This document shows positions 1-7,591 of a DNA stretch of 8,242 nt, in pieces. Location: the NCBI RefSeq assembly GCF_036452155.1, contig NZ_JAWJZY010000010.1; one strand, 5' to 3'. This DNA is from Sorlinia euscelidii. GTDB taxonomy: Bacteria; Pseudomonadota; Alphaproteobacteria; Acetobacterales; Acetobacteraceae. The position numbers and the translations under genes were made by a program. The stretch's first letter is position 1. Each line of letters begins with the position of its first letter. The notes below the pieces were generated by a model that was not told the origin of the DNA, searched no databases, and saw nothing but the letters and a program-made list of their open reading frames with translations.

Positions 1-495
1 AAGGACGAGACGCGCACCGCGTTCCAGATGAATGCGGTGATGCAAATGGGTCGAGGACAGCGTTTCATGCTGATTCATCGTTGTGAGACTGACGGTGCCT
101 TCATCAACCCCCTCCCCGACTTCAAGGGTGAGGCCCGGTTGGCGCAGGGCACGATTCAGCGCCGTCAGAGGCGATATTGTAGTCTCGAACGGTTCACGAT
201 CGAGGTCCCCCGCATGCGCGCCTGCATCACCTTCCGCCAGAACGCCGTTGACGAAAGTCACGCGGCGGCCCGGCAGGTCAGGGAGCGTGCTGAGAAGCGC
301 AGAGAGGGCGGCGGCATCCAGATGCGATGGCGCGGCATAAATCTGCTCCGACAGGGAGCGGGGGTTCGTATAACGCCAGGCCTCCATGCGTCGATGCGGC
401 AGGCCGGTTTCCCGCAATAGACGCGCCCCCTCACCGGACCGGGCGCGATCAAGAAAGCCGACGAGGCCGGGCGATAGGCTTTGAGTCGCCGTCAT
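1..495 (-). CDS. sufD: SufD, mirrored copy in the left arm (N-terminal part, intact frame)
   Basis: This is the reverse-complement copy of 7588-8083. It begins at the ATG read from 495 and runs without a stop for 165 codons to the window edge. It is identical to the right-arm sequence except that it lacks one G near base 15, mirroring 8068-8069. Here the shorter version is the correct one: it keeps the SufD frame open where the right copy hits a stop. Its start overlaps the end of the mirrored sufC by ATGA. It should not be counted as a second gene, since it is probably the same locus read on the opposite strand of a fold-back molecule. Confidence 0.85.
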   Translation of the reverse strand, partial: MTATQSLSPGLVGFLDRARSGEGARLLRETGLPHRRMEAWRYTNPRSLSEQIYAAPSHLDAAALSALLSTLPDLPGRRVTFVNGVLAEGDAGAHAGDLDREPFETTISPLTALNRALRQPGLTLEVGEGVDEGTVSLTTMNQHETLSSTHLHHRIHLERGARLVL

Positions 496-1261
496 GCCGC
501 ACCTTCCAGGTAACGCGTATAGCCTTTCGCTTCGAGTTCGACCGCCACGGACGCATCACCACTATGCAGGATACGCCCCTTGGCCATAACGTGCACACGG
601 TCTGGCTTAATGTAATCGAGCAGGCGCTGATGATGCGTGATGATCAGCGCGGAAAAATCAGGGCCGCGCAGGCTGTTGACGCCTTCCGCCACGATGCGCA
701 ACGCGTCGATATCCAGCCCGCTATCCGTCTCATCGAGGATGGCGAATGACGGGCGCAGCATCCGCATCTGAAGCACTTCATTGCGCTTCTTCTCCCCGCC
801 TGAGAAACCTTCATTAACGTTACGCTTCAGCATCTCATCGGACATGTGCAGATGCTTCGTCTCAGCGCGCACGGCTTTCAGGAAGGCGACCGCGTCCAGC
901 TCCGCCTCACCGCGCGCGCGTCGCACTGCATTGACGGCGATCCGCAGGAAATTAGCATTATTGACACCCGGCAGCTCAACCGGCGCCTGAAAAGCGAGGA
1001 AAACACCCGAAGCGGCGCGTTCCTCCGGCGTCAAGGCAAGCAGATCCTGCCCTTTGAACAGGACGGAACCGCCCGTCACGGCATAATCCTCGCGCCCGGC
1101 CAGAATATAAGAGAGCGTCGATTTCCCGAGCCATTCGGCCCCATGATCGCGTGTACCTCACCCTGTGGCACGGAGAGGGTCAGGCCATTCAGGATTTTTT
1201 TTGGGGGTTCCGACATCGCGACCTCGGCATGCAGGTCGGTAATTTTGAGAAAATCATTCAT
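492..1261 (-). pseudogene. sufC: SufC, mirrored copy with one frameshift
   Basis: This is the mirror of 6821-7591, shorter by one base. The G run in the Walker A region, GGGG at 6955-6958 on the right, is only three bases here (CCC at 1125-1127). The frame is therefore lost right after NGSG of the ATP-binding loop, leaving an N-terminal fragment that ends at 1076 and a C-terminal fragment from 1079 to 492. The other bases are identical to the right copy, so this looks like a homopolymer error in a duplicated read rather than a decayed gene. Confidence 0.85.
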
Positions 1262-1271
1262 GCGCTTCATC

Positions 1272-2754
1272 CTATCCGACACTGCCTTCGAGACTGACCT
1301 GTAAGAGCTTCTGCGCTTCCACGGCGAACTCCATGGGCAATTCCTTCAGGACATCGCGGCAGAAACCATTCACGATCAGACCCACCGCATCCTCCTCCGA
1401 TATGCCGCGGGACCGGCAGTAAAAAAGTTGATCCTCGGAGATTTTGGATGTCGTTGCCTCATGCTCCACCCGCGCGGAGGAATTGCGGTTTTCAATATAG
1501 GGAATCGTGTGGGCACCGCACTGATCACCGATCAGAAGACTGTCACATTGTGAAAAATTACGCGCGTTCCGTGCACGCGGCGTCATGCGTACAAGGCCGC
1601 GATAGGTGCTGTCCGAATGCCCTGCAGAGATCGTCTTGGCGATGATCGTTGAGCGCGTATTGGGCGCGAGATGGATCATCTTGGTACCTGTATCCGCCTG
1701 TTGATGATTATTCGTGACGGCCACGGAGTAAAACTCTCCGACCGAACCGTCCCCGCCAGAATGCAGGATGGATATTTCCAGGTGATGGCAGAGCCTGTCT
1801 CAACCTGCGTCCATGAGATTTTGGCGTTACGGCCACGACAGGCGCCGCGTTTTGTGACGAAATTATAGATGCCGCCTCGACCTTCCGCATCACCGGGATA
1901 CCAGTTCTGCACGGTCGAATATTTGATGGAGGCGTCATCCAGGGCGACAAGCTCCACGACCGCAGCATGAAGTTGATTTTCATCACGCATGGGCGCGGTG
2001 CAGCCCTCAAGGTAGGAGACGGAGGCCCATCCTCACAGATGATCAGCGTCCGCTCAAACTGTCCGGTATTGCGCGCATTGATTCGAAATAAGTTGAAAGC
2101 TCCATCGGGCATTTGACGCCTTTGGCACAAAGACGAAAGAACCATCCGTAAAAACCGCCGAATTCAACGCAGCGTAAAAATTGTCACTGACGGGCACGAC
2201 ACTGCCGAGATATTTTTGACGAGGTCGCTATGCTCCCGGATCGCCTCTGAAATCGGGCAGAAAATCACACCCGCCGCACGCAGCGTCTCGCGAAATGTCG
2301 TGACAACCGAAACACTATCAAAGACCGCGTCCACCGCGATGGGCGGACGTTGGCCGTCAGCAGGCGCATCAGCACCTCGACACCGGCCAGAATGGCCTGC
2401 TCATGCAGGGGATGCCGAGTTTGGCGTAGGTTTGAGGAGTTCCGGGTCGACTTCTTCCAGGGATTTCGGGCCGGGCTTCTTTTTGGCTGCGCGAAATAAT
2501 GGGCGTCCTGAAAATCGATCGGCGGGAATTTCGGCTTCTGCCATTGCGGCGGGCCATGGATGTCCACGCCTTATAAGCCTGAAGACGCCAATCGAGCATC
2601 CATTGCGGCTCATCTTTCCGGGCGGAAATATAACGTATGATATCTTCATCGAGGCCTTCGGGCCATTTCCATATCGATATCCGTCTCGAACCCCACTTAT
2701 ATCCGATTGGGCGAGGGATTCGATGGTGTCGCGAGTCTCGGTCGACGCGCTCAT
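1272..2754 (-). pseudogene. sufB: SufB, mirrored copy with many frameshifts
   Basis: This is the mirror of 5314-6810 and is 14 bases shorter. All differences are single-base losses in runs of identical bases, for example at 1751-1754, 2026-2028, 2086-2088, 2119-2120, 2213-2217 and about eight more between 2375 and 2710. The C-terminal 150 codons (1724-1272) remain open, while the N-terminal third is shredded. There are no substitutions against the intact copy, so selection-free decay is not a good explanation. It is best read as uncorrected sequence of the same gene. Confidence 0.85.
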
Positions 2755-3218
2755 GAAGACGCTCCATGACGATAACGGGACTTGTATCAATAATGGCGGC
2801 TAAAGGCGCCGCTTTTGCCTGGGGCGTGACGGCATCATATCCGCCAGCGTGATGGCTTCCAGCGCGCGGAAGACAGCGTCATTCACCATGTCCCAATGAC
2901 CGGAGAGAGAGCAGAGCGGCCCCGCATCACAATAGCGGCCATTGACGCAGGCTGTGACCTCAATCGGCCCATCTACCGACGTAATGACTGATGCGACTGA
3001 GATCTGATCAAGCGGTCGACCGAGACGATATCCGCCGCGCGCCCCCGAAACGAGGTGACAAGTCCATCTCCCGCCAGACCTTTGAGTAGTTTCGCGACGG
3101 TCGGCTCAGGCACACCTGTGGATTGCGCAAGGGAGGACGCCGTTGCGAGCGTGTCCAGCTGGCCAAGCTGCACCAGCAGCACGGCCGCGTAATCAGCTAA
3201 TTTGGAAAGTCGCAACAT
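2751..3218 (-). pseudogene. Rrf2-family SUF regulator, mirrored copy with three frameshifts
   Basis: This is the mirror of 4847-5317, three bases shorter. The helix-turn-helix half is identical to the intact copy, but a G run is one base short (CCCCC near 3043, against six G at about 5019-5024). That shifts the frame in the wing after SFRG and ends the protein at 2973 after 81 codons, before the three cysteines. Further one-base losses lie near 2822 and 2778. It is probably an error-bearing copy of the same locus. Confidence 0.85.
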
Positions 3219-3331
3219 CGCTTACCTCAAAGATTCGGTAAAATTCATTCAAGACCACGCAAGTCCTCTTTGCCCTGAGATGGACCCGGTCCCGTTTTCA
3301 GTCAAGGGCTTTTTGGTTTTTTATCGCGTTT
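3219..3331 (-). promoter_or_regulatory. Mirrored copy of the suf upstream region
   Basis: This is the reverse complement of 4732-4846 with two one-base losses: the G run near 3274 and the A run near 3316, now six bases. The TTGACT hexamer lies at 3305-3300 on the minus strand and the GGACC/GGTCC dyad at 3282-3292, both unchanged. If the palindrome were real it would drive leftward transcription of the mirrored operon. Confidence 0.4.
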
Positions 3332-3998
3332 TCAATGCATCGCCATGCGGAAGAAGCGGGAAGCGGCTTCCAGCATGGCGCCGATGATGAACCCCACCAG
3401 CGTTCCATTGACGCGGATATATTGCAGGTCTTTCCCGATCCGCTCCTGAAGACGGTTTGTCAGGCTTGACTGTCCCATTTCGACATGACGCTGGCGATAT
3501 ATTGCGCGAGCTGGGCACGGATCGCGGGCAGAACACGCAGAATAATGGCGCGGATCGTGGCGTCGACCTTCTGCGCCGTTGCCGGGTCAGACTTGAGATG
3601 GTGAGAGGTGCTGAGCAGAATCGAGTCGATGAACTGGGCCGTCACACCGTCATCCGCCTCACTATCATCCTCGATCCGGCTGCGAAGGCGGTGCCAGATC
3701 TGCCCGCTCCATGACAGGACGCTGTCATGACGAATCAGGCGCAGTAGGCTCTCCTCCAGATGGGCGCGACGCGGCGCGTCATTTTCGAGCAGATCAATCT
3801 CCGCCGCAGCCATTCCGTAATATTCTCCCGCATCTGAGGGTCGGCAGGGTCGATTCCTTCCAGCTCATTATAAAGGACGTGATCACTTTCTGCGCGACGG
3901 AAGGGCCGATCATCCAGCCCACGACTTTGCCGCCTTGTTCCGTCACGCGCCGTTGGATGAAACGGCGCAGGTGATCCTCCTTCTCCTGATCGCATTTT
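3332..3998 (-). pseudogene. DUF445 family protein fragment, mirrored copy with frameshifts
   Basis: This is the mirror of 4061-4731, four bases shorter. Single-base losses occur near 3465 (AAA to AA), 3800 (GGG to GG), 3883 (CCC to CC) and 3989, so the frame changes several times. The last stretch, with the conserved IRVNGTLVG and the C-terminal hydrophobic segment, is unchanged and ends with the stop at 3334-3332. The 5' end of the fragment is the palindrome junction, so neither arm contains the gene's start. Confidence 0.8.
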
Positions 3999-4060
3999 AC
4001 GCAGTCTCGTGCGGGATGACCTGCATCAGGAGGTGGTTTCCTTCCTCCTCCTGCGACTCA
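3999..4060. other. Loop at the centre of the palindrome (fold-back junction)
   Basis: These 62 bases are the only part of the central region that is not mirrored. They are flanked by the inverted octamers CGCATTTT (3991-3998) and AAAATGCG (4061-4068). Inside are two further short complementary pairs: CGCAG (4000-4004) with CTGCG (4051-4055), and CAGGAGG (4027-4033) with CCTCCTG (4047-4053). On the plus strand the loop stays in frame with the downstream DUF445 gene, so it is probably native sequence of that gene, and the strand switch probably happened at or just left of 3998. Confidence 0.8.
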
Positions 4061-4731
4061 AAAATGCGATTCAGGAGAAGGAGGATCACCTGCGCCGTTT
4101 CATCCAACGGCGCGTGACGGAACAAGGCGGCAAAGTCGTGGGCTGGATGATCGGCCCTTCCGTCGCGCAGAAAGTGATCACGTCCCTTTATAATGAGCTG
4201 GAAGGAATCGACCCTGCCGACCCTCAGATGCGGGAGAATATTACGGAATGGCTGCGGCGGGAGATTGATCTGCTCGAAAATGACGCGCCGCGTCGCGCCC
4301 ATCTGGAGGAGAGCCTACTGCGCCTGATTCGTCATGACAGCGTCCTGTCATGGAGCGGGCAGATCTGGCACCGCCTTCGCAGCCGGATCGAGGATGATAG
4401 TGAGGCGGATGACGGTGTGACGGCCCAGTTCATCGACTCGATTCTGCTCAGCACCTCTCACCATCTCAAGTCTGACCCGGCAACGGCGCAGAAGGTCGAC
4501 GCCACGATCCGCGCCATTATTCTGCGTGTTCTGCCCGCGATCCGTGCCCAGCTCGCGCAATATATCGCCAGCGTCATGTCGAAATGGGACAGTCAAAGCC
4601 TGACAAACCGTCTTCAGGAGCGGATCGGGAAAGACCTGCAATATATCCGCGTCAATGGAACGCTGGTGGGGTTCATCATCGGCGCCATGCTGGAAGCCGC
4701 TTCCCGCTTCTTCCGCATGGCGATGCATTGA
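4009..4731 (+). CDS. DUF445 (YjiN-type) family protein, N-terminally truncated at the palindrome junction
   Basis: The visible 240 residues, counted from a GTG at 4009, look like the C-terminal part of a DUF445 protein. They are long charged amphipathic helices ending in a short hydrophobic segment. The family-typical ending, with IRVNGTLVGFIIG at about residues 213-225, is followed by a hydrophobic stretch that probably anchors the C-terminus in the inner membrane. Family members are usually about 400 residues or more, and the frame stays open upstream to 3961, so 4009 is not a real start: the gene is cut by the fold-back junction and its true N-terminus is absent. Residues encoded from roughly 3988-4008 may also be native. 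The family's biochemical function is not established. The gene lies upstream of and co-directional with the suf operon, with 115 bases between them, and need not belong to that transcript. The family call is good; the role is unknown. Confidence 0.8.
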   Translation: MRDDLHQEVVSFLLLRLKNAIQEKEDHLRRFIQRRVTEQGGKVVGWMIGPSVAQKVITSLYNELEGIDPADPQMRENITEWLRREIDLLENDAPRRAHLEESLLRLIRHDSVLSWSGQIWHRLRSRIEDDSEADDGVTAQFIDSILLSTSHHLKSDPATAQKVDATIRAIILRVLPAIRAQLAQYIASVMSKWDSQSLTNRLQERIGKDLQYIRVNGTLVGFIIGAMLEAASRFFRMAMH

Positions 4732-4846
4732 AAACGCGATAAAAAAACCAAAAAGCCCTTGACTGAAAACGGGACCGGGTCCATCTCAGGGGCAAAGAGG
4801 ACTTGCGTGGTCTTGAATGAATTTTACCGAATCTTTGAGGTAAGCG
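4732..4846 (+). promoter_or_regulatory. suf operon upstream region with candidate promoter and operator dyad
   Basis: The gap between the DUF445 stop and the regulator start holds an A-rich tract (4741-4754, resembling an UP element) followed by a good -35 hexamer, TTGACT, at 4759-4764. At a 17-base spacing the -10 position (4782-4787, CATCTC) matches the sigma-70 consensus poorly, which would suit an activated or weak promoter. Within the spacer lies the inverted repeat GGACC-G-GGTCC (4772-4782), flanked by an outer CTGA (4763-4766) and TCAG (4786-4789). This dyad is the best candidate for binding of the Rrf2 regulator encoded just downstream. There is no run of T after it, so it is unlikely to be an intrinsic terminator for the DUF445 gene. 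A ribosome binding site, GAGG, lies at 4837-4840. The promoter and operator roles are inferred. Confidence 0.45.
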
Positions 4847-5317
4847 ATGTTGCGACTTTCCAAATTAGCTGATTACGCGGCCGTGCTGCTGGTGCAGCTT
4901 GGCCAGCTGGACACGCTCGCAACGGCGTCCTCCCTTGCGCAATCCACAGGTGTGCCTGAGCCGACCGTCGCGAAACTACTCAAAGGTCTGGCGGGAGATG
5001 GACTTGTCACCTCGTTTCGGGGGGCGCGCGGCGGATATCGTCTCGGTCGACCGCTTGATCAGATCTCAGTCGCATCAGTCATTACGTCGGTAGATGGGCC
5101 GATTGAGGTCACAGCCTGCGTCAATGGCCGCTATTGTGATGCGGGGCCGCTCTGCTCTCTCTCCGGTCATTGGGACATGGTGAATGACGCTGTCTTCCGC
5201 GCGCTGGAAGCCATCACGCTGGCGGATATGATGCCGTCACGCCCCCAGGCAAAAGCGGCGCCTTTAGCCGCCATTATTGATACAAGTCCCCGTTATCGTC
5301 ATGGAGCGTCTTCATGA
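4847..5317 (+). CDS. Rrf2-family SUF system Fe-S assembly regulator (IscR/SufR-like)
   Basis: This 156-residue protein is a winged-helix DNA-binding regulator of the Rrf2 family, the group that includes IscR. An N-terminal LSKLADYA segment is followed by a helix-turn-helix at about residues 26-47 and a wing with the family-typical RGARGGYRL (59-67). Three cysteines, C91, C97 and C103, have the same six-residue spacing as the [2Fe-2S] ligands C92, C98 and C104 of E. coli IscR, so it probably binds a cluster. The nearest following histidine is H108, two residues further from the last cysteine than IscR H107. The ATG at 4847 has a GAGG site six bases upstream. The stop overlaps the sufB start by ATGA, which implies translational coupling. 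By family and position it most likely represses or tunes the sufBCD operon and itself in response to Fe-S or iron status. It matches the SUF-linked Rrf2 subfamily of proteobacteria rather than the cyanobacterial SufR. Confidence 0.92.
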   Translation: MLRLSKLADYAAVLLVQLGQLDTLATASSLAQSTGVPEPTVAKLLKGLAGDGLVTSFRGARGGYRLGRPLDQISVASVITSVDGPIEVTACVNGRYCDAGPLCSLSGHWDMVNDAVFRALEAITLADMMPSRPQAKAAPLAAIIDTSPRYRHGASS

Positions 5318-6810
5318 GCGCGTCGACCGAGACTCGCGACACCATCGAATCCCTCGCCCAATCGGGATATAAGTGGGGGTTCGAGACGGATATCGATATG
5401 GAAATGGCCCCGAAGGGCCTCGATGAAGATATCATACGTTATATTTCCGCCCGGAAAGATGAGCCGCAATGGATGCTCGATTGGCGTCTTCAGGCTTATA
5501 AGGCGTGGACATCCATGGCCCCGCCGCAATGGCAGAAGCCGAAATTCCCGCCGATCGATTTTCAGGACGCCCATTATTTCGCGCAGCCAAAAAAGAAGCC
5601 CGGCCCGAAATCCCTGGAAGAAGTCGACCCGGAACTCCTCAAAACCTACGCCAAACTCGGCATCCCCCTGCATGAGCAGGCCATTCTGGCCGGTGTCGAG
5701 GGTGCTGATGCGCCTGCTGACGGCCAACGTCCGCCCATCGCGGTGGACGCGGTCTTTGATAGTGTTTCGGTTGTCACGACATTTCGCGAGACGCTGCGTG
5801 CGGCGGGTGTGATTTTCTGCCCGATTTCAGAGGCGATCCGGGAGCATAGCGACCTCGTCAAAAAATATCTCGGCAGTGTCGTGCCCGTCAGTGACAATTT
5901 TTACGCTGCGTTGAATTCGGCGGTTTTTACGGATGGTTCTTTCGTCTTTGTGCCAAAGGGCGTCAAATGCCCGATGGAGCTTTCAACTTATTTTCGAATC
6001 AATGCGCGCAATACCGGACAGTTTGAGCGGACGCTGATCATCTGTGAGGATGGGGCCTCCGTCTCCTACCTTGAGGGCTGCACCGCGCCCATGCGTGATG
6101 AAAATCAACTTCATGCTGCGGTCGTGGAGCTTGTCGCCCTGGATGACGCCTCCATCAAATATTCGACCGTGCAGAACTGGTATCCCGGTGATGCGGAAGG
6201 TCGAGGCGGCATCTATAATTTCGTCACAAAACGCGGCGCCTGTCGTGGCCGTAACGCCAAAATCTCATGGACGCAGGTTGAGACAGGCTCTGCCATCACC
6301 TGGAAATATCCATCCTGCATTCTGGCGGGGGACGGTTCGGTCGGAGAGTTTTACTCCGTGGCCGTCACGAATAATCATCAACAGGCGGATACAGGTACCA
6401 AGATGATCCATCTCGCGCCCAATACGCGCTCAACGATCATCGCCAAGACGATCTCTGCAGGGCATTCGGACAGCACCTATCGCGGCCTTGTACGCATGAC
6501 GCCGCGTGCACGGAACGCGCGTAATTTTTCACAATGTGACAGTCTTCTGATCGGTGATCAGTGCGGTGCCCACACGATTCCCTATATTGAAAACCGCAAT
6601 TCCTCCGCGCGGGTGGAGCATGAGGCAACGACATCCAAAATCTCCGAGGATCAACTTTTTTACTGCCGGTCCCGCGGCATATCGGAGGAGGATGCGGTGG
6701 GTCTGATCGTGAATGGTTTCTGCCGCGATGTCCTGAAGGAATTGCCCATGGAGTTCGCCGTGGAAGCGCAGAAGCTCTTACAGGTCAGTCTCGAAGGCAG
6801 TGTCGGATAG
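5314..6810 (+). CDS. sufB: Fe-S cluster assembly scaffold protein SufB
   Basis: SufB is the scaffold subunit of the cytoplasmic SufBC2D complex, on which sulfur and iron are combined into nascent Fe-S clusters. The 498 residues match the usual length (E. coli 495). The N-terminal part is followed by the beta-helix core and the C-terminal helical domain that binds SufC. Residues known from E. coli to matter can be placed by alignment from memory: C254 corresponds to C256 in EGCTAPMRDENQ, C405 to C408 in QCDSLLIG, and E432/H433/E434 to E435/H436/E437 in ARVEHEATT. The C-terminus (FAVEAQKLLQVSLEGSVG) is strongly family-typical. The start at 5314 overlaps the regulator stop (ATGA) and has GGAG at 5303-5306, seven bases upstream. 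sufC follows after 10 bases. No key residue is missing, so this copy should be functional. Confidence 0.98.
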   Translation: MSASTETRDTIESLAQSGYKWGFETDIDMEMAPKGLDEDIIRYISARKDEPQWMLDWRLQAYKAWTSMAPPQWQKPKFPPIDFQDAHYFAQPKKKPGPKSLEEVDPELLKTYAKLGIPLHEQAILAGVEGADAPADGQRPPIAVDAVFDSVSVVTTFRETLRAAGVIFCPISEAIREHSDLVKKYLGSVVPVSDNFYAALNSAVFTDGSFVFVPKGVKCPMELSTYFRINARNTGQFERTLIICEDGASVSYLEGCTAPMRDENQLHAAVVELVALDDASIKYSTVQNWYPGDAEGRGGIYNFVTKRGACRGRNAKISWTQVETGSAITWKYPSCILAGDGSVGEFYSVAVTNNHQQADTGTKMIHLAPNTRSTIIAKTISAGHSDSTYRGLVRMTPRARNARNFSQCDSLLIGDQCGAHTIPYIENRNSSARVEHEATTSKISEDQLFYCRSRGISEEDAVGLIVNGFCRDVLKELPMEFAVEAQKLLQVSLEGSVG

Positions 6811-6812
6811 GA
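6809..6812 (+). promoter_or_regulatory. Ribosome binding site deciding the sufC start
   Basis: AGGA overlaps the end of the sufB stop codon and lies eight bases before the ATG at 6821. That supports 6821 over the alternative starts at 6800 (GTG, inside sufB) and 6812 (ATG, overlapping the AGGA). The resulting N-terminus, MNDFLKITDLH, lines up with that of E. coli SufC. Confidence 0.6.
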
Positions 6813-6820
6813 TGAAGCGC

Positions 6821-7591
6821 ATGAATGATTTTCTCAAAATTACCGACCTGCATGCCGAGGTCGCGATGTCGGAACCCCCAAAAAAAATCCTGAATGGCCT
6901 GACCCTCTCCGTGCCACAGGGTGAGGTACACGCGATCATGGGGCCGAATGGCTCGGGGAAATCGACGCTCTCTTATATTCTGGCCGGGCGCGAGGATTAT
7001 GCCGTGACGGGCGGTTCCGTCCTGTTCAAAGGGCAGGATCTGCTTGCCTTGACGCCGGAGGAACGCGCCGCTTCGGGTGTTTTCCTCGCTTTTCAGGCGC
7101 CGGTTGAGCTGCCGGGTGTCAATAATGCTAATTTCCTGCGGATCGCCGTCAATGCAGTGCGACGCGCGCGCGGTGAGGCGGAGCTGGACGCGGTCGCCTT
7201 CCTGAAAGCCGTGCGCGCTGAGACGAAGCATCTGCACATGTCCGATGAGATGCTGAAGCGTAACGTTAATGAAGGTTTCTCAGGCGGGGAGAAGAAGCGC
7301 AATGAAGTGCTTCAGATGCGGATGCTGCGCCCGTCATTCGCCATCCTCGATGAGACGGATAGCGGGCTGGATATCGACGCGTTGCGCATCGTGGCGGAAG
7401 GCGTCAACAGCCTGCGCGGCCCTGATTTTTCCGCGCTGATCATCACGCATCATCAGCGCCTGCTCGATTACATTAAGCCAGACCGTGTGCACGTTATGGC
7501 CAAGGGGCGTATCCTGCATAGTGGTGATGCGTCCGTGGCGGTCGAACTCGAAGCGAAAGGCTATACGCGTTACCTGGAAGGTGCGGCATGA
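6821..7591 (+). CDS. sufC: Fe-S cluster assembly ATPase SufC
   Basis: SufC is the ABC-type ATPase that pairs with SufB and SufD; its ATP-driven dimerisation reshapes the scaffold during cluster assembly. It is a soluble ATPase, not a transporter subunit. The 256 residues hold every expected motif: Walker A GPNGSGKST (41-49), Q-loop Q92, the signature FSGGEKKR (153-160), Walker B FAILDE with catalytic E178, D-loop SGLD (181-184) and H-loop H210. The SufC hallmarks VHAIMGPNGSGKSTL and PDRVHVMAKGRI are both present. I chose the start at 6821 for its ribosome binding site and family-like N-terminus; a longer form from 6800 would add seven residues and is less likely. The stop overlaps the sufD ATG (ATGA). 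A run of eight A (6880-6887) near the 5' end is in frame and identical in both arms. Confidence 0.98.
   Translation: MNDFLKITDLHAEVAMSEPPKKILNGLTLSVPQGEVHAIMGPNGSGKSTLSYILAGREDYAVTGGSVLFKGQDLLALTPEERAASGVFLAFQAPVELPGVNNANFLRIAVNAVRRARGEAELDAVAFLKAVRAETKHLHMSDEMLKRNVNEGFSGGEKKRNEVLQMRMLRPSFAILDETDSGLDIDALRIVAEGVNSLRGPDFSALIITHHQRLLDYIKPDRVHVMAKGRILHSGDASVAVELEAKGYTRYLEGAA

Larger units (their letters stand above)
1..3998 (-). repeat. Left arm of a ~4 kb inverted repeat (mirror of 4061-8083)
   Basis: This stretch is the reverse complement of 4061-8083. Mirror coordinates add up to 8083 in the outer part (for example the sufD start at 495 and 7588), 8068 at the sufB start (2754 and 5314) and 8059 at the centre (3991 and 4068). 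The drift of 24 equals the number of one-base contractions I found in this arm. No substitutions were seen. The arm carries the same five genes as the right arm, but four of them are frameshifted. The low-numbered end runs off the window, so the true extent of the arm is unknown. The most likely cause is a fold-back chimera rather than a biological duplication. Confidence 0.97.

Noticed and set aside
3950..4110. Palindrome as a hairpin telomere, phage end or insertion-sequence product
   Set aside because: No telomere-resolvase, transposase or phage gene is visible, there are no terminal repeats or target-site duplications, and the centre lies within an ordinary coding sequence.
3997..4302. 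101-residue minus-strand reading frame crossing the centre
   Set aside because: It arises from joining the two arms at the junction and runs antisense to the right-arm DUF445 frame.
4348..4728. 126-residue minus-strand reading frame opposite the DUF445 gene
   Set aside because: It is antisense to a frame with recognisable family features, and its composition is that of a shadow frame.
4763..4789. Intrinsic terminator after the DUF445 gene
   Set aside because: The dyad is imperfect and is not followed by a T run on the plus strand; its position suits an operator better.
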